This document shows positions 8,210 to 15,954 of a stretch of DNA of 64,000 bases, piece after piece. A program made the position numbers and the translations under genes. This DNA comes from Nitrosopumilus sp. b3 (lineage in GTDB: Archaea > Thermoproteota > Nitrososphaeria > Nitrososphaerales > Nitrosopumilaceae), in contig NZ_MU078693.1 of assembly GCF_014078525.1 (NCBI RefSeq), positions 62,001 to 126,000 on the forward strand, given 5' to 3'. Position 1 is the first letter of the stretch. Each line of letters starts with the position of its first letter. The notes below the pieces were generated by a model. The model was not told the origin of the DNA and ran no database searches. It was given only the letters and a program-made list of their open reading frames with translations.

Positions 8210-8889
8210 ATATTGAAGAAAAAATAAAAAATTGTGAAATTTTTCTAAAACAAATTAAAAAATATGATCCTGATCCATTTTATGTAAATCATTTTTTTAA
8301 TGAATTCCTCGATTCAGTAATGAATACTTATGATGATATTTTCAAAGAAGCTGATAGGGATTTTGGGTTATTTATTGTTGGAAAAATTACAAAAAAAAAA
8401 TTTTATGAAAAAGCTATAATGAAAAATGATGAAAATGCAATAAAATTCTCAGAATGGTTTTCACAAAAATTTAATCAAGAACATGAAAGTCCATATCCAA
8501 ACTTTATGAAAAAAATATGTGAATTTAAGAGTAAATCAAAAAAAATTCCTGAAATTAAAATAATGATTAGAGCATCAGACCGCTACAAAGATGACATTAA
8601 TCAACAGATCAAAGTTAATCTAAGTAATGAAAAACTGCGAATGAAAGAAGAGTTAGATATTGAAATAAAAAGGCAATTACCAATATTTTTAGAAATAATC
8701 AATCATAAAAGAAATGAAAAAAATGAGCCTAAAGTTGGCCAAAATCAAGTAATTGCATCAGCATTTTTAGATATTGGGGATGATATTGACATTGAAATTG
8801 CATATGCATCTGAAATTTACATTTCTGTAATGAAACGATTAGTTGATGAATCAAGGGGGAAAATTAAAGAATTAACAATATGGAAATAA
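8206..8889 (+). CDS. Hypothetical protein, 227 aa, translationally coupled to the preceding gene
   Basis: Lys/Glu-rich, mostly helical soluble protein with no recognised domain, no cysteine ligand set and no membrane segment. The central part (NEKLRMKEELDIEIKRQLPI) could form a coiled coil. Its start overlaps the stop of the 135-aa gene. The AT-rich third positions match the neighbourhood. Confidence 0.6.
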   Translation: MNIEEKIKNCEIFLKQIKKYDPDPFYVNHFFNEFLDSVMNTYDDIFKEADRDFGLFIVGKITKKKFYEKAIMKNDENAIKFSEWFSQKFNQEHESPYPNFMKKICEFKSKSKKIPEIKIMIRASDRYKDDINQQIKVNLSNEKLRMKEELDIEIKRQLPIFLEIINHKRNEKNEPKVGQNQVIASAFLDIGDDIDIEIAYASEIYISVMKRLVDESRGKIKELTIWK

Positions 8890-8898
8890 TGAAAATGT

Positions 8899-9558
8899 TT
8901 AAAATCCAAAAATTGATGGTGTAGTTTTGATTTTAATTATTGGAAAATACGAGAACCCATGTTCAATAGTATTAGAAAACTCTGGAGATTTTTTTTGATT
9001 TCCTTGATATTTTAGAAAATGTTTTGAAGGCTCAGAATCTAATTTGACATAATTAAAATTATAGAATACTTGTTCCATATCCAATGATGTGATATATCCA
9101 ATAACCCAAGATTCATTTTGTTGGAGTGTATATAGTGTAAGATTAGATTCATCAGGAAATTCTGGATCATATGTTAATCGGGCTAAACTTCCTAAATCTT
9201 TTACTTGAATCGGATGAAACTGATCTGAGAGTTTTTTGGATTTTACTGGAAGAGGTGAAATTTCTGATTTCATATGAACAATTGGGGCATAGTGAGAGAT
9301 ATTTTTTGTAGATTCCACAATATCACAAATTTCTTTATCACCTTTTACTTGATATGAAACATAACTACCAATTTTTGGCACAGGGGTATAAAAAATCAAC
9401 AAAGTATTTGCAAGGGCAAAACTGCTTGAAATAATTTTCAATCCATTTAGATCTTGAGAGTATACTCTTCTAGGATATTCCCGAAATGCACAAGCATATC
9501 TTGCTAAATCGTCAAAACTTGATAATTCAACATAGCACTCATTTTGAGTAGATTCCAT
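8899..9558 (-). CDS. Hypothetical protein, 219 aa
   Basis: No domain recognised. The protein appears mixed alpha/beta, starts MESTQNECYVELSSFDDLAR, has no signal peptide or membrane segment, and ends with a hydrophobic-aromatic tail (TTPSIFGF). ATG at 9558. It converges on the 227-aa gene with a 9-bp gap and is divergent from the phasin-like gene at 9702. Confidence 0.6.
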   Translation of the reverse strand: MESTQNECYVELSSFDDLARYACAFREYPRRVYSQDLNGLKIISSSFALANTLLIFYTPVPKIGSYVSYQVKGDKEICDIVESTKNISHYAPIVHMKSEISPLPVKSKKLSDQFHPIQVKDLGSLARLTYDPEFPDESNLTLYTLQQNESWVIGYITSLDMEQVFYNFNYVKLDSEPSKHFLKYQGNQKKSPEFSNTIEHGFSYFPIIKIKTTPSIFGF

Positions 9559-9634
9559 TACAAAATTCTAAATTAATTGTGTTTTATTCTTTTGAAAGTG
9601 CAAACATAGGTCTAATCTAGAGGTTTATCTCTAA

Positions 9635-9680
9635 ACCAATCATTACCAATTATTACCAATCATTACCAATAGTATATATA
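9635..9680 (+). promoter_or_regulatory. Four 10-bp-phased ACCAAT repeats next to a TATA box
   Basis: ACCAAT ends at 9640, 9650, 9660 and 9670, exactly one helical turn apart; the last three are ATTACCAAT. They abut TATATATA at 9673-9680, which is centred about 25 bp before the ATG at 9702. Such helical phasing suggests cooperative binding of a regulator on one face of the DNA, immediately upstream of the TBP site. Confidence 0.6.
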
Positions 9681-9701
9681 CTGGTATGAGAATTGAATGG
9701 T

Positions 9702-10115
9702 ATGAGTACACAAACTCAATCAAACAATGTATATTCAATGTACAAGCAAAATGTGCAAAAATACTTTGAAAATATTTCAAAAATAACCCCACAGTATTTT
9801 CAAGCTATGACACAATTGCAAGAAGAATGTATGAAAACTTGTGAGAAAACAATCAATGCATCTGTATCTGTTCAACAAGAATTTGCAAAAAAAGCTGGAA
9901 TTACAACTGATATTCCAGAAGCTGCAAAAACTGCAATTATAGATACTAACAAGCAAATTGTTCAAGCAACTACAACAAACAATCAATTTGTAAAAACAAC
10001 AATTGATGCAACCGTACAAAATTTCAAAGCATTCAATGATAACATAAACGCATTTGCTGAATTGAATAAAAATACAATTCAATCCTGGATTAATCCAATC
10101 ATACAGAAAAACTAG
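9702..10115 (+). CDS. Phasin-like protein
   Basis: 137 residues from the ATG at 9702, starting MSTQTQSNNVYSMYKQNVQK; a TTG at 9693 would add three residues but is too close to the TATA box. It is almost entirely amphipathic helix, Gln/Asn/Thr-rich, with the long pattern TPQYFQAMTQLQEECMKTCE and later NFKAFNDNINAFAELNKNTI, resembling the phasin fold of PHA granule proteins. No signal peptide. The strong consensus TATA and phased operator suggest high, regulated expression. Role in PHA granules is inferred only from fold-like features and from two or three similar proteins nearby. Confidence 0.65.
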   Translation: MSTQTQSNNVYSMYKQNVQKYFENISKITPQYFQAMTQLQEECMKTCEKTINASVSVQQEFAKKAGITTDIPEAAKTAIIDTNKQIVQATTTNNQFVKTTIDATVQNFKAFNDNINAFAELNKNTIQSWINPIIQKN

Positions 10116-10251
10116 TATGATTGATTTTTCTTTTTATTTTCTTTATGCCATTTATTTATTCTAAAAATGATAATTTTATAAAATTCATAATTTCGTGTAT
10201 AAAAAATAGAAATAATTATAGTAAATTCAGAAATTGGTAATCAAGAAATAT

Positions 10252-10413
10252 TCAAAGTTTTGAAGATTTTACAATTTTTTTTAGATTTTGTTTATCAAAG
10301 TAATCCATTACAAAGTGAAAAACAATCAGTTTACCAAAAACCACCATTGAGATTAATGCCAAGGTAGATTCACCAAGATAAAATAAGTACATTGTAACTC
10401 CAATAGCAGTCAT
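10252..10413 (-). CDS. Small membrane protein, 53 aa
   Basis: A short frame from the ATG at 10413 to the TGA at 10252, in the same frame as the phasin-like gene that ends at 10471. The peptide has two hydrophobic stretches (GVTMYLFYLGESTLALIS and MVVFGKLIVFHFVMDY) and a basic tail (KQNLKKIVKSSKL). Topology follows the positive-inside rule. There is no homology recognised; it could also be a decayed C-terminal extension read through from the upstream gene. The remainder of 10116-10470 shows nothing else. Confidence 0.4.
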   Translation of the reverse strand: MTAIGVTMYLFYLGESTLALISMVVFGKLIVFHFVMDYFDKQNLKKIVKSSKL

Positions 10414-10470
10414 TATTTCTATAGCAGTACAACTACAAAAAAAGAGTAACTTTTGTCTCGATTCAGCGAA

Positions 10471-10881
10471 TTAAGATTTTGGCCACATTGAACTCCAAGT
10501 TTCAGCGAATTTTTTCATCATTTCACCATATGCATTCATTTGTTCTAATCCAGATGAACTGAGGGTTTTTTGCCAGTTTTCAGTAAATTGCTTGAAAGAT
10601 GAAGCATTGGAATCACTAACGACTTTTTGCCAGTTTTCAGTAAATTCTTTGAAGGAATTCATTCCGGCTTCAGCCATTGATTTTTGCCAGTTTTCAGTAA
10701 ATAATTTCATGGTTTCAGTACTAGATTCAACTGTAGCCTTATCCCATACTTGGTTGAATTTTTCTTGCATGTCACTACTTGCTTTTTGTATTTGTTCATA
10801 AACGGTTTTCCAGTTTTCAAGTGACTTTGTATATTCTTGCCACAAAGAATCCCATTCATTATTTTTATCTTGTTCAGACAA
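10471..10881 (-). CDS. Phasin-like protein with three FTENWQK repeats
   Basis: 136 residues, entirely helical and Trp-rich. Three 19-residue units (LFTENWQKSMAEAGMNSFK and close variants) lie at about residues 55-112. The N-terminal half (WDSLWQEYTKSLENWKTVYE) resembles the basic-tailed protein at 6022-6498, but without the tail. No signal peptide or cysteine. The start TTG at 10881 is about 27 bp downstream of TTTAAGAATAG, compatible with a leaderless mRNA. Granule or scaffold function is an inference. Confidence 0.65.
   Translation of the reverse strand: MSEQDKNNEWDSLWQEYTKSLENWKTVYEQIQKASSDMQEKFNQVWDKATVESSTETMKLFTENWQKSMAEAGMNSFKEFTENWQKVVSDSNASSFKQFTENWQKTLSSSGLEQMNAYGEMMKKFAETWSSMWPKS
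10566..10702. repeat. Three 57-bp-period repeats in the phasin-like gene
   Basis: TTTTTGCCAGTTTTCAGTAA recurs with the GCCAG core at 10572, 10629 and 10686, exactly 57 bp apart. It encodes FTENWQK. The sequence between the cores is diverged, so the units are older than those at 7009-7361. Confidence 0.8.
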
Positions 10882-10933
10882 TAACTATTGATAGTTTATG
10901 CTATTCTTAAATGGATCTATAGAAAATCGAAGT

Positions 10934-11422
10934 TTATTTTTGACGGTTTCTTAGACGTTTTTCCATTCGAAGTTTGCCTTCCTCAAATTTTGTTCTGTCT
11001 TCATCTGTTTTGAGGGCCAATTTTGGTGCATGTGTTGGTTTTCCATTTTTGTCAAGGGCCACAAATGTTACAAATGCAGTTCCAGTAAGTGTTCTTATCC
11101 CAGTTACAATATCTTCAGCTTCTGCACGAACTTCAATTTCCATTGAGGAATTATGAACATAGTTAATTCTTGCATTCAATGTTAAAACATTTCCAACAAA
11201 TACAGGTTTTAGGAAATTAACACTATCCATAGAAACAGTTACTGCATTTGATTGAGAATGTCGTTGAGCTACAATTCCTGCAACCATATCAATATGCTTT
11301 AAAATTTCACCACCAAACACATTTCCTGCAGGATTTGCATCAGAAGGGAACATCCTAACAATTACTTCTGCATGAGATTCTGAAGGACTTTTTTCACGGA
11401 TTTGGGTTTCTTCTGGGGACAT
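10934..11422 (-). CDS. Acyl-CoA thioesterase, hotdog fold (YciA/BACH type)
   Basis: Hydrolyses acyl-CoA thioesters. 162 residues with the hotdog signature PSDANPAGNVFGGEILKHID near residue 28 (Asn/Asp and Gly of the active site) and the later VSMDSVNFLKPVFVGN and SMEIEVRAEAED. Length and motif order fit YciA or acyl-CoA hydrolase. Substrate range cannot be told from sequence. ATG at 11422; the preceding region on the minus strand separates it from the UbiD-like gene by about 56 bp. Confidence 0.87.
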   Translation of the reverse strand: MSPEETQIREKSPSESHAEVIVRMFPSDANPAGNVFGGEILKHIDMVAGIVAQRHSQSNAVTVSMDSVNFLKPVFVGNVLTLNARINYVHNSSMEIEVRAEAEDIVTGIRTLTGTAFVTFVALDKNGKPTHAPKLALKTDEDRTKFEEGKLRMEKRLRNRQK

Positions 11423-11478
11423 ATTTTAATTCAAAATGATTTTTTGTTCATCCAATTTAATTTAATCAGTTGATTTGT

Positions 11479-12810
11479 TTATTTGAGATATTTTTTTAGG
11501 TTAATTTTATCAATTTTTGGGATTTTCGCCAATTCAAAACCTTCTGGACGTTTAGACAGAGAACGCGTTGCATCAATTCCCATTTTAGCAGTTTGTAATT
11601 TTTTTTGGTCACTTGAAGGATCAAGACTTGAGCCACGTACATTCTTAAGAATTACTAGATCTTTGTCAGCCTGAAATCTTGTAGCCATTGCATATTCAAC
11701 TGATTCTGCACTATTTGGATCAATATCTTCATCTACTACAGTTACTTGTTTTAATGAACGATGGGATTCAAATGTTTTTTTGATTATTTTTTTAGGTTCA
11801 GAATCATTTTGCTTTTTAATTTGAACAACTGCATGTAGCCAATTACATCCACCATTAGTCATAGAGACTTGTAGTGTTTGAGGAAAAGATTTTTTCAGTT
11901 CACCATTTAGCTTTGATTCAATTGGCATTCCCATAAGTAATCTATGCTCAGAATATCCCGAAAGAACATCATGAAAAATAGGATTATTTCTAAAGAACAT
12001 ATTTTCAAGTTCAAAAACAGGTTGAGATCTTTTATGATCATATGTTTGAAGCATTTCAACCATCCATTCAGGATGAGTTTTATCGCGAAGAATTTTTCCT
12101 TCCATTACAAATTCTGAACCTGATGGTACATTCAATCCTGAAAAAGGAAGTTTTGTTAAAGTTAGTTTTCCACCCAAAAGTGAATTTGCAATATCAATCT
12201 CATCTTTTCCCCATTCAGCTTGATATGCACCTGCAATAGAAATTGCTGGATGAACACCTACAGTAATTGCGATTTTGAGATCTTCCCCATGTTCTTTAGC
12301 ATCAACAAAACACCTGTGAAGATGTCGTCCTTCAACCATTCGGATAGAAAAATGAGTTTTATCAATTGGCATTAATCTATGAAATGAGGAGTTTTGTTTT
12401 CCAGTTTCAGGATTTTTGGCATATGCTACAGAAGATGTGATAAAAGGACCTGATTCTTTTTCAAAATGAGTTACAATAGGCATGGAAAGCAAATTTTTTG
12501 ACTTGTTTTCCATGAATTTTCCCGAGGTGATAATTTTTGGTTTTTTAGCTTTTTTAATTGCCGCAATAATTTTTTCATGGATATTATTTTCATTTCCTCC
12601 AACTACCAAAGCAAATCTTTTTCTCGTTCCAACCAAATTGGCAACTAATTGAAAATTACTTTCTTTAATATTTTCAAATAAAACAGCATATGAGCCATCA
12701 ACTTTAGCAGTAATTCCAGCAATCTCATATTTGGTCGAAACCTTTGTTTTTACAGTTTTGAGATCGTGAATCTTTTTAACTTGAGAAATATAATTTCTTA
12801 AATCACTCAT
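11479..12810 (-). CDS. UbiD-family decarboxylase, probable anhydromevalonate phosphate decarboxylase
   Basis: Prenylated-flavin-dependent decarboxylase fold, 443 residues from the ATG at 12810 (a TTG two codons upstream is the alternative). Recognisable parts are the central HLHRCFVDAKEHGEDLKIAI, GAYQAEWGKDEIDIANSLLG, PSGSEFVMEGKI and the C-terminal DEDIDPNSAESVEYAMATRF, matching UbiD order. Most archaea use a UbiD homologue with phosphomevalonate dehydratase in a modified mevalonate pathway, and this is the likeliest role; that is family knowledge, not something the sequence proves. The start overlaps the PAC4-like gene by 8 bp. No UbiX partner is in the window. Confidence 0.82.
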   Translation of the reverse strand: MSDLRNYISQVKKIHDLKTVKTKVSTKYEIAGITAKVDGSYAVLFENIKESNFQLVANLVGTRKRFALVVGGNENNIHEKIIAAIKKAKKPKIITSGKFMENKSKNLLSMPIVTHFEKESGPFITSSVAYAKNPETGKQNSSFHRLMPIDKTHFSIRMVEGRHLHRCFVDAKEHGEDLKIAITVGVHPAISIAGAYQAEWGKDEIDIANSLLGGKLTLTKLPFSGLNVPSGSEFVMEGKILRDKTHPEWMVEMLQTYDHKRSQPVFELENMFFRNNPIFHDVLSGYSEHRLLMGMPIESKLNGELKKSFPQTLQVSMTNGGCNWLHAVVQIKKQNDSEPKKIIKKTFESHRSLKQVTVVDEDIDPNSAESVEYAMATRFQADKDLVILKNVRGSSLDPSSDQKKLQTAKMGIDATRSLSKRPEGFELAKIPKIDKINLKKYLK

Positions 12811-13144
12811 TTTCAATCATTTCCATAATTTCAGACATTAAGGCTTTTGCAGTATCTGTTTCCAGTTCTTTTTGAATGAATACTGAAACTAAAGCAATTC
12901 CTCGCATTCTAGTACTTATGCGTTCAGCTACGAGTTTTAAGAAAAGAGAGTCAGTTCTTGCAGGAATAACAGTAGTAGTAATTGGGGTGGGTCCTGTGGC
13001 TAAAGAAGCAACAATTGAACCAATTTTTTTAGAACCTTCAGTTATTGAAATAAAATATCCATTTTCAAATTTTTGAATTTGTAAAAAGAAGTTACGGCTC
13101 TCCAAATTTACCGTTTTCTGGAAAAATCCATCTGGAGAGTTCAA
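12803..13144 (-). CDS. Small protein resembling proteasome assembly chaperone PAC4
   Basis: 113 residues, TTG start at 13144. The middle, ISITEGSKKIGSIVASLATG, PITTTVIPARTDSLFLKLVA and then RMRGIALVSVFIQKEL, follows the strand-strand-helix-strand order and residue pattern I recall for eukaryotic PSMG4/PAC4 (LAVAM...TSLL...LAQRLARK...VFVSYNL). This is a by-eye resemblance and needs a profile search. It overlaps the UbiD-like gene, which has no obvious link to proteasomes. No cysteines or signal peptide. Confidence 0.55.
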   Translation of the reverse strand: MNSPDGFFQKTVNLESRNFFLQIQKFENGYFISITEGSKKIGSIVASLATGPTPITTTVIPARTDSLFLKLVAERISTRMRGIALVSVFIQKELETDTAKALMSEIMEMIENE

Positions 13145-13161
13145 TAAGCTATGAACAAGTC

Positions 13162-13617
13162 TTATGCTTTTATTGCTATTGATTCATTCGCATGAGAAGA
13201 TGCAACTTTAACCTCAGGATTCTTTTTACAGTTCTTTTCATGTTTATCTGGATAAACAAATAGTTTTTCACAGTGTTTGCATGGAGTTTTTTCTTTAGTT
13301 TTTGTTGCAACTTTGGATTTTGCAGTTTTTGCTTTTGATTTACTTTTTGCTTTTACTTCAACTTCAATTTCTTCTGGTTGGGTATCAGCAACTGCTTTAG
13401 CTTCAATAGAATCAGCCTCAACTCTAGCACGTAATTTTGCTTTGTATTTTAGATTACGTGGTTTTGTTCTTAGTCTATATCCACAACATGGACACCAAAG
13501 TCCTTCCCATTTGATGAAAATCTCACAAATTTGGCATCGACGTTGTCCTGAAGCATATCTTCCGGTTCCAACAGGCTTTTGAGCCTTATATCTAACACAA
13601 ATTCCTTTACAAGTCAT
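13162..13617 (-). CDS. Zinc-finger protein with lysine-rich linker
   Basis: 151 residues. An N-terminal eight-cysteine module, TCKGICVRYKAQ...RRCQICEIFI...LWCPCCGYRLRTKPR, is followed by an Ala/Glu/Lys-rich linker (KAKSKSKAKTAKSK) and a C-terminal CKHCEKLF...HEKNCKK C2HC-like finger. The N-terminal module is shared with the 73-aa protein at 62105-62326. Likely nucleic-acid binding; the target is unknown. The start ATG at 13617 is about 28 bp from GCTTATATAG, suggesting a leaderless mRNA. Confidence 0.7.
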   Translation of the reverse strand: MTCKGICVRYKAQKPVGTGRYASGQRRCQICEIFIKWEGLWCPCCGYRLRTKPRNLKYKAKLRARVEADSIEAKAVADTQPEEIEVEVKAKSKSKAKTAKSKVATKTKEKTPCKHCEKLFVYPDKHEKNCKKNPEVKVASSHANESIAIKA

Positions 13618-13946
13618 CTTGGTATTTTAATATAGAAATCATAACTATATAAGCATGGATCGATAATAATTACAATAAAAAATTAAAAAGTTGTAATAAT
13701 TATCTATTATGTAACGATCAACAGAATTAGTTGCAAAAAAAACCAAGAAATCTGCCATAAATATGTATAGCTTATTTCAAAACCTTGATTTTTGAAAAAA
13801 TAATATGTACACATATAGTTGTTTAAGAAAAAATTTCATGAAATAGCATAAAAAATAAAAAAATTAGAAAAAATCATCATACTTTCATCACTACACAAAT
13901 TAAGTATTCATGAATTAATCAAAAAATTCAATAAATTTTTGATTTT
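13618..13946. other. 329-bp AT-rich gap without a convincing gene
   Basis: Contains the TATA element of the zinc-finger gene near 13641-13652. A 37-codon minus-strand frame is present but has no coding character. No tRNA, hairpin of note or repeat was found. Confidence 0.5.
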
Positions 13947-14606
13947 TCAGCCAGTAATTGATAGAGGTAGTATTGAATGTCTAAAACCATTTCGCTGAGA
14001 GATATATTTTGCAGAAAGCATATCACGTTTCCCACGTTGATTAAAATTTTTGATTTTTAAACTAGTTCTACTTTCATCAACAAATTCTAATTCAAAGGAT
14101 GAACAGAAATTTAGATTCAGCATTGAAACTATTTTTTTGGCAATTTCCATATTTCCATTTCCAATTTTGATGATTTTTCTTTTTGCTCTTAGACCACTCA
14201 AAATTTGAATAATATGGAAAATAAGATCTTCCACAGATAAATGAAAAGAGCTCTCAATTTCTTGTCCATAATAAAAAACAGATAAACCAATTCTTTGTCC
14301 CGGATCAATTCCTAAAATTAAAATTTCATCTTCAAAATCTAGATTTAGTTTTTGTATCATTATACCTCTAATTACAGTTGAATGATGCTCAAAGATATCC
14401 TCATGTAGTATTAGTTTTTTACATTTTTTGGGGGATTCTTTCTTGGTAGTGAAAATTAGATGTCCAGAATAACCAGAGATATCCTCAGGTAGTATTGAAT
14501 CAAAAGACAATTCTAGTTTCTTAAGGTATGTTGAAAATCTATAGTAGGGTTTACCATATGTAGTAGCAATTCCAATACGGGTATTGAGTAAGGGATCTAT
14601 AAGCAA
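13947..14606 (-). CDS. RNase H-fold protein resembling YqgF/RuvC
   Basis: 219 residues. The N-terminal third is unrecognised. From about residue 98 the order ILGIDPGQRIGLSVF (first catalytic Asp), KIIKIGNGNMEIAKKI, FVDESRTSLKIKNF and KRDMLSAKYI matches the four motifs of YqgF/RuvC-type nucleases: Asp, the Gly-rich strand, Asp-Glu with Thr/Ser, and a final Asp. Such proteins act on Holliday junctions or RNA. The assignment rests on motif order only. It is followed by a 24-bp gap after the ATPase H-like gene, on the same strand. Confidence 0.6.
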   Translation of the reverse strand: MLIDPLLNTRIGIATTYGKPYYRFSTYLKKLELSFDSILPEDISGYSGHLIFTTKKESPKKCKKLILHEDIFEHHSTVIRGIMIQKLNLDFEDEILILGIDPGQRIGLSVFYYGQEIESSFHLSVEDLIFHIIQILSGLRAKRKIIKIGNGNMEIAKKIVSMLNLNFCSSFELEFVDESRTSLKIKNFNQRGKRDMLSAKYISQRNGFRHSILPLSITG

Positions 14607-14630
14607 TTTTATGAAATATGAAATTTAGGT

Positions 14631-14966
14631 TTATGCCTTCAAAACAGTTGACACCACATGTTTCACTGCTTCATCAAAATTGGCATCAATTGTAGATTGG
14701 ATTTCAGATAATTTAGCCTCTCCTTCTTGTGAAATTCTTGAAGATTCAGAAGTTGCTTTTTCTTTAGATGCGTTAATTATTACTTCAGCTTCCTTTGTAG
14801 CCATTTCTCTAGTCTTTTCTAATAATGTATCAATTTCATTCTGAGCTTTTAGATTCAATTGTTTTTTCATATCACCAACTTTGCTGTTTAAAGAATCTAA
14901 ATCATCTTCCAAGGCATTTAGGGATTTGATAATTCCGGTAACTTTGGATTCAGCCATACTACTCAT
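14631..14966 (-). CDS. A-type ATP synthase subunit H-like coiled-coil protein
   Basis: 111 residues, one long charged helix (KEAEVIINASKEKATSESSR) ending in ANFDEAVKHVVSTVLKA. Size, heptad pattern and the C-terminal hydrophobic anchor fit the peripheral-stalk subunit H/AhaH of archaeal A1Ao ATPases. No other ATPase genes are in the window, so this gene is separated from any ATPase operon. Alternative: an unrelated coiled-coil protein. Start ATG at 14966, or the M at codon 4. Confidence 0.65.
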   Translation of the reverse strand: MSSMAESKVTGIIKSLNALEDDLDSLNSKVGDMKKQLNLKAQNEIDTLLEKTREMATKEAEVIINASKEKATSESSRISQEGEAKLSEIQSTIDANFDEAVKHVVSTVLKA

Positions 14967-15048
14967 TATACCTCAAATTCGATAAATCCAATACTTAAAT
15001 CATTCATTTTTAGTTGATTTTTAGGCACAAAATAATAAAAGATTGAGA

Positions 15049-15393
15049 TTATCCAGTTGTTAAAAGTAAGATTGCTCTAGCAAGATCGCCCTTGGCTTCC
15101 TCTAAAGCATTTTTAGCCTTTTCTTCATCAACTCCAGCTTGTTGGCTAACAAGTTGAATATCCTCTTCAGAGTAAATTGGAACCTCTAATTCTCTTTCTT
15201 CATAGCTATTGGCAGTTACTGTAAAAATTGAGTTGTCCTTTGCTTTCATTTCAGTAACTGCAGGTTTTGTGATAATGATCTCTTTTTTATCAGTCTTAAT
15301 TATAACTTCTTGAACATTTGATAATTCATTCATATCTAGACCCATCTTATCCATCATCCTTCGCATTTCGCGATTTCCGCCTCCACGCATCAT
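15049..15393 (-). CDS. nac: Nascent polypeptide-associated complex protein (archaeal NAC)
   Basis: Ribosome-associated chaperone homodimer. 114 residues: basic N-terminus (MMRGGGNREMRRMMDKMGLD), a NAC domain with VQEVIIKTDKKEIIITKPAV, and a C-terminal UBA domain (EEDIQLVSQQAGVDEEKAKN...GDLARAILLL). Length and order match the family. The start overlaps the PUA-protein stop by 4 bp (ATGA), so the two are coupled and likely share a translation-related role. Confidence 0.93.
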   Translation of the reverse strand: MMRGGGNREMRRMMDKMGLDMNELSNVQEVIIKTDKKEIIITKPAVTEMKAKDNSIFTVTANSYEERELEVPIYSEEDIQLVSQQAGVDEEKAKNALEEAKGDLARAILLLTTG

Positions 15394-15869
15394 GATTCTA
15401 TTTCCCCTTTAGGACTTTTTAAACTATCTCTGACCTTAATTGCCACACCTCTATTAAAATCAGATATCATCTCATGGGATAAGACAGCTTTGCCAACTGC
15501 AATGACTCTGTCTTTAAACAATATTGGAGTATCAGCAGAAATTCTTACTTTATTTCCACACCAAATCACATGCTTACAAAATACCGATTTGCCTTCCATT
15601 ACAAAAGGTGCAGCATCCTGGTTAATCTCAACACAATTTTCTTTGAATGCTTTACTTTTTAGTAAAATTTGTGCAAAGTAAGGGCTAATTGCTAAACCAC
15701 CATCTATTCTCAAAGTGCACAATATTCTTCCATCATGTAAAACAGTTCGTATTCTTCCAGTCTTTCGTGAAAATGTCATTTCAATATTTTTTGGTAGATG
15801 CTTTGAAACGCCATTTCCAAATAATGCATCAAGCGAATACTGAAGTTTAAGAATTTGTTCCATACCCAT
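15390..15869 (-). CDS. Stand-alone PUA-domain protein related to the C-terminus of archaeosine transglycosylase
   Basis: 159 residues. The N-terminal part (LDALFGNGVSKHLPKNIEM, SRKTGRIRTVLHDGRILCTL) resembles the domain before the PUA in archaeal tRNA-guanine transglycosylase, and residues 85-150 form a PUA domain (VMEGKSVFCKHVIWCGNKVR, VIAVGKAVLSHEMISDFNRG). No catalytic TGT barrel is present. It probably binds structured RNA, either as a tRNA-modification partner or a ribosome-associated factor as its coupling to nac suggests. Confidence 0.75.
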   Translation of the reverse strand: MGMEQILKLQYSLDALFGNGVSKHLPKNIEMTFSRKTGRIRTVLHDGRILCTLRIDGGLAISPYFAQILLKSKAFKENCVEINQDAAPFVMEGKSVFCKHVIWCGNKVRISADTPILFKDRVIAVGKAVLSHEMISDFNRGVAIKVRDSLKSPKGEIES

Positions 15870-15954
15870 GATATTTTTTATTCTAAATATTAGTTCAATG
15901 TTAAACCATATTACAACTTTTAAACTATATAGATGGGTTTAATCTCTTTAGAAT

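Noticed and set aside
13618..13946. 37-codon minus-strand frame
   Set aside because: No promoter at the right distance, poor codon character and low-complexity translation.
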